Below, piece after piece: positions 6,073 to 6,881 of a stretch of DNA of 6,881 nucleotides (positions within the stretch are counted from its first letter, which is position 1; every line of letters begins with the position of its first letter). A program made the translations under genes and the position numbers. Source of the stretch: CAZDML01 sp964506645 (GTDB lineage: Bacteria; Elusimicrobiota; Elusimicrobia; 2-01-FULL-59-12); NCBI GenBank assembly GCA_964506645.1, contig CAZDML010000109.1, forward strand, positions 1 through 6,881, in the 5' to 3' direction. The notes beneath the pieces are model-generated. The model did not search any database, was not told the DNA's origin, and saw nothing but the letters and a program-made list of their open reading frames with translations.

Positions 6073-6720
6073 TTAAGGCAGGGAGGGTATGTCGGGTTCA
6101 TTGTAGAGCGGCATATACGTAATCGTAACGTAGCCGCTGTATTTCATATCACGCCAGTTCGTATCAACATTGATCAAATAGTCGCCCTCGCCAGCTTGCC
6201 AGCCGGCTTGTCCAGGTTTCATGTAAAACACGCAGTTGTTGCTGCCAAATTTCGGTCCCGGCACAATGCTGGCGGCAGGGAATATGTAGTGCGTTTTGAT
6301 GTAGTCGACCGCATCTTCCATGGCTCCAATAGATTCTGAACAGTCCGGGGCATCGGTTTGGACAAACGTCACCTGCATGAGTTTGTCGTGTTTATAGGCG
6401 AGCGTAATGAGGGACGGGTGAAAGCGCTTGTGTCGGATGCGTTTGCCGATCGACCACTCCGTATAGCGCGTATCGAAGTCGCCGCGATAGAGCGGAACCT
6501 CATTGAGAGTGCGGGTGACGTCTTCTTTGGATTGTCCCCCCTGTAGTCCGAACGGAAAACCGAGCGGCACGGGTCCCTCGGGCTCCTGTTTGATCTGAAA
6601 GTGGTACAGGGATTTGTCCTCCGCAAAGGTGTGCGCAGCCATGAGGACGCTCAGGGTCGCCAAAAAACAAATCAAAAATCCTCTCTTTCTCACGGCCGCT
6701 ATTCTAACTCTTCTTGGCAT
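6073..6720 (-). CDS. Small exported protein of unknown function
   Basis: 215 aa as drawn. Residues 1-33 are a signal peptide with a long basic n-region and hydrophobic stretch 15-29, cleaved after AHTFA. The mature part of about 182 residues has no membrane segment and exactly two cysteines, C127 and C163, a plausible disulphide pair. Visible features are a proline/glycine-rich start (EPEGPVPLGFPFGL, 46-59), then QSKEDVTRTL, then alternating beta-like stretches such as SLITLAYKHDKLMQVTFV (103-120) and a C-terminal YVTITYMPLYNEPD. I recognise no family. No Shine-Dalgarno precedes the ATG at 6720. A GTG at 6693 (residue 10), giving a shorter n-region starting VRKRG, follows a weak AGAAGAG and is a reasonable alternative start. 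It lies upstream of the 465-aa gene in the same direction, with a likely terminator between them. Confidence 0.82.
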   Translation of the reverse strand: MPRRVRIAAVRKRGFLICFLATLSVLMAAHTFAEDKSLYHFQIKQEPEGPVPLGFPFGLQGGQSKEDVTRTLNEVPLYRGDFDTRYTEWSIGKRIRHKRFHPSLITLAYKHDKLMQVTFVQTDAPDCSESIGAMEDAVDYIKTHYIFPAASIVPGPKFGSNNCVFYMKPGQAGWQAGEGDYLINVDTNWRDMKYSGYVTITYMPLYNEPDIPSLP

Positions 6721-6727
6721 CGAGCGG

Positions 6728-6756
6728 TTGACAGTGCCCTAATAGTCTGTTAAGCT
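6728..6756 (+). promoter_or_regulatory. Candidate sigma70 promoter for the plus-strand gene
   Basis: A perfect -35 hexamer TTGACA (6728-6733) is followed after exactly 17 bp by TAAGCT (6751-6756), a weak -10 that matches three of six consensus bases. Transcription would start near 6763, about 34 nt before the ATG at 6797. Moderate support only, because of the poor -10. Confidence 0.4.
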
Positions 6757-6784
6757 GATTATCAGTAATACAAACGATTATCAG
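6755..6784. repeat. Two copies of GATTATCAG in a divergent intergenic region (possible operator)
   Basis: GATTATCAG occurs at 6757-6765 and again at 6776-6784, 19 bp apart from start to start, close to two helical turns. The first copy is part of a near-perfect dyad, CTGAT-T-ATCAG (6755-6765). The second copy has only half of that symmetry at its 5' side. The element lies just downstream of the candidate plus-strand -10 box and runs into the AGGA (6783-6786) before the plus-strand ATG. A paired regulator site is plausible. The GATAAT/ATTATC content recalls Fur-family boxes, but no full Fur box is present. Confidence 0.45.
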
Positions 6785-6796
6785 GATCCCTCTTCT

Positions 6797-6881
6797 ATGC
6801 GTGCACGTCCCTCTCGAACTTTGCGTCCTGCGGCGCCGCCCTCTTCCCGCCTTCCAGGCGGGCTGATCGGACGTATCGGTT
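6797..6881 (+). CDS. Start of an unidentified plus-strand gene (cut by window end)
   Basis: An open frame of 28 codons runs from the ATG at 6797 off the right edge. The visible peptide is rich in Arg, Pro and Ala (MRARPSRTLRPAAPPSS) and then turns glycine-rich (LPGGLIGRIG). It has no clear signal peptide in the visible part. AGGA (6783-6786) sits 10 nt upstream as a possible ribosome site, and a candidate promoter lies upstream. The gene is divergent from the 215-aa gene. Too little is visible to name a product or even to be certain that it is a gene. Confidence 0.45.
   Translation, partial: MRARPSRTLRPAAPPSSRLPGGLIGRIG

Overview
The window comes from a Gram-negative (diderm) bacterium. It encodes an outer-membrane TonB-dependent receptor, a periplasmic binding protein and a matching inner-membrane ABC importer, and the other two complete proteins carry Sec-type signal peptides. 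The lineage cannot be fixed from the sequence. The style of the secreted proteins would fit a Nitrospirota-like or similar environmental bacterium, but that is a weak guess. I see no mobile element, tRNA, rRNA or CRISPR array.

Positions 1-4577, minus strand: a complete riboswitch-controlled vitamin B12 uptake operon, read right to left. A sigma70-type promoter (4547-4577) starts just after the upstream gene ends. It drives a leader with a compact cobalamin riboswitch aptamer (about 4426-4517), a candidate kissing-loop/antiterminator segment (4345-4392) and an intrinsic terminator (4325-4353). The genes follow as btuF (periplasmic B12-binding protein), btuC (permease), btuD (ATPase) and btuB (outer-membrane receptor, cut by the window start). 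btuF/btuC and btuC/btuD overlap by 4 nt, and btuD and btuB are 11 nt apart, so the four genes are almost certainly one transcript. BtuB would take B12 across the outer membrane using TonB energy, BtuF would hand it over in the periplasm, and BtuCD would pump it into the cytoplasm. When cobalamin is plentiful the leader should terminate transcription before btuF.

Positions 4583-6720, minus strand: two genes for exported proteins of unknown function, upstream of the B12 promoter. One (465 aa) looks like an alpha/alpha-toroid (six-hairpin) protein. The other is a small periplasmic protein (215 aa as drawn) with two cysteines. A hairpin with a T-run (6031-6072) separates them.

Positions 6721-6881: a divergent intergenic region with a good -35 box and two copies of a 9-bp element 19 bp apart, followed by the first 28 codons of a plus-strand gene that leaves the window and cannot be identified.

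The best candidates for closer study are the very short cobalamin aptamer with a readable switching mechanism, a BtuD that lacks the usual Q-loop glutamine, the unexplained secreted toroid protein beside the B12 locus, and the repeated element in the divergent promoter region.
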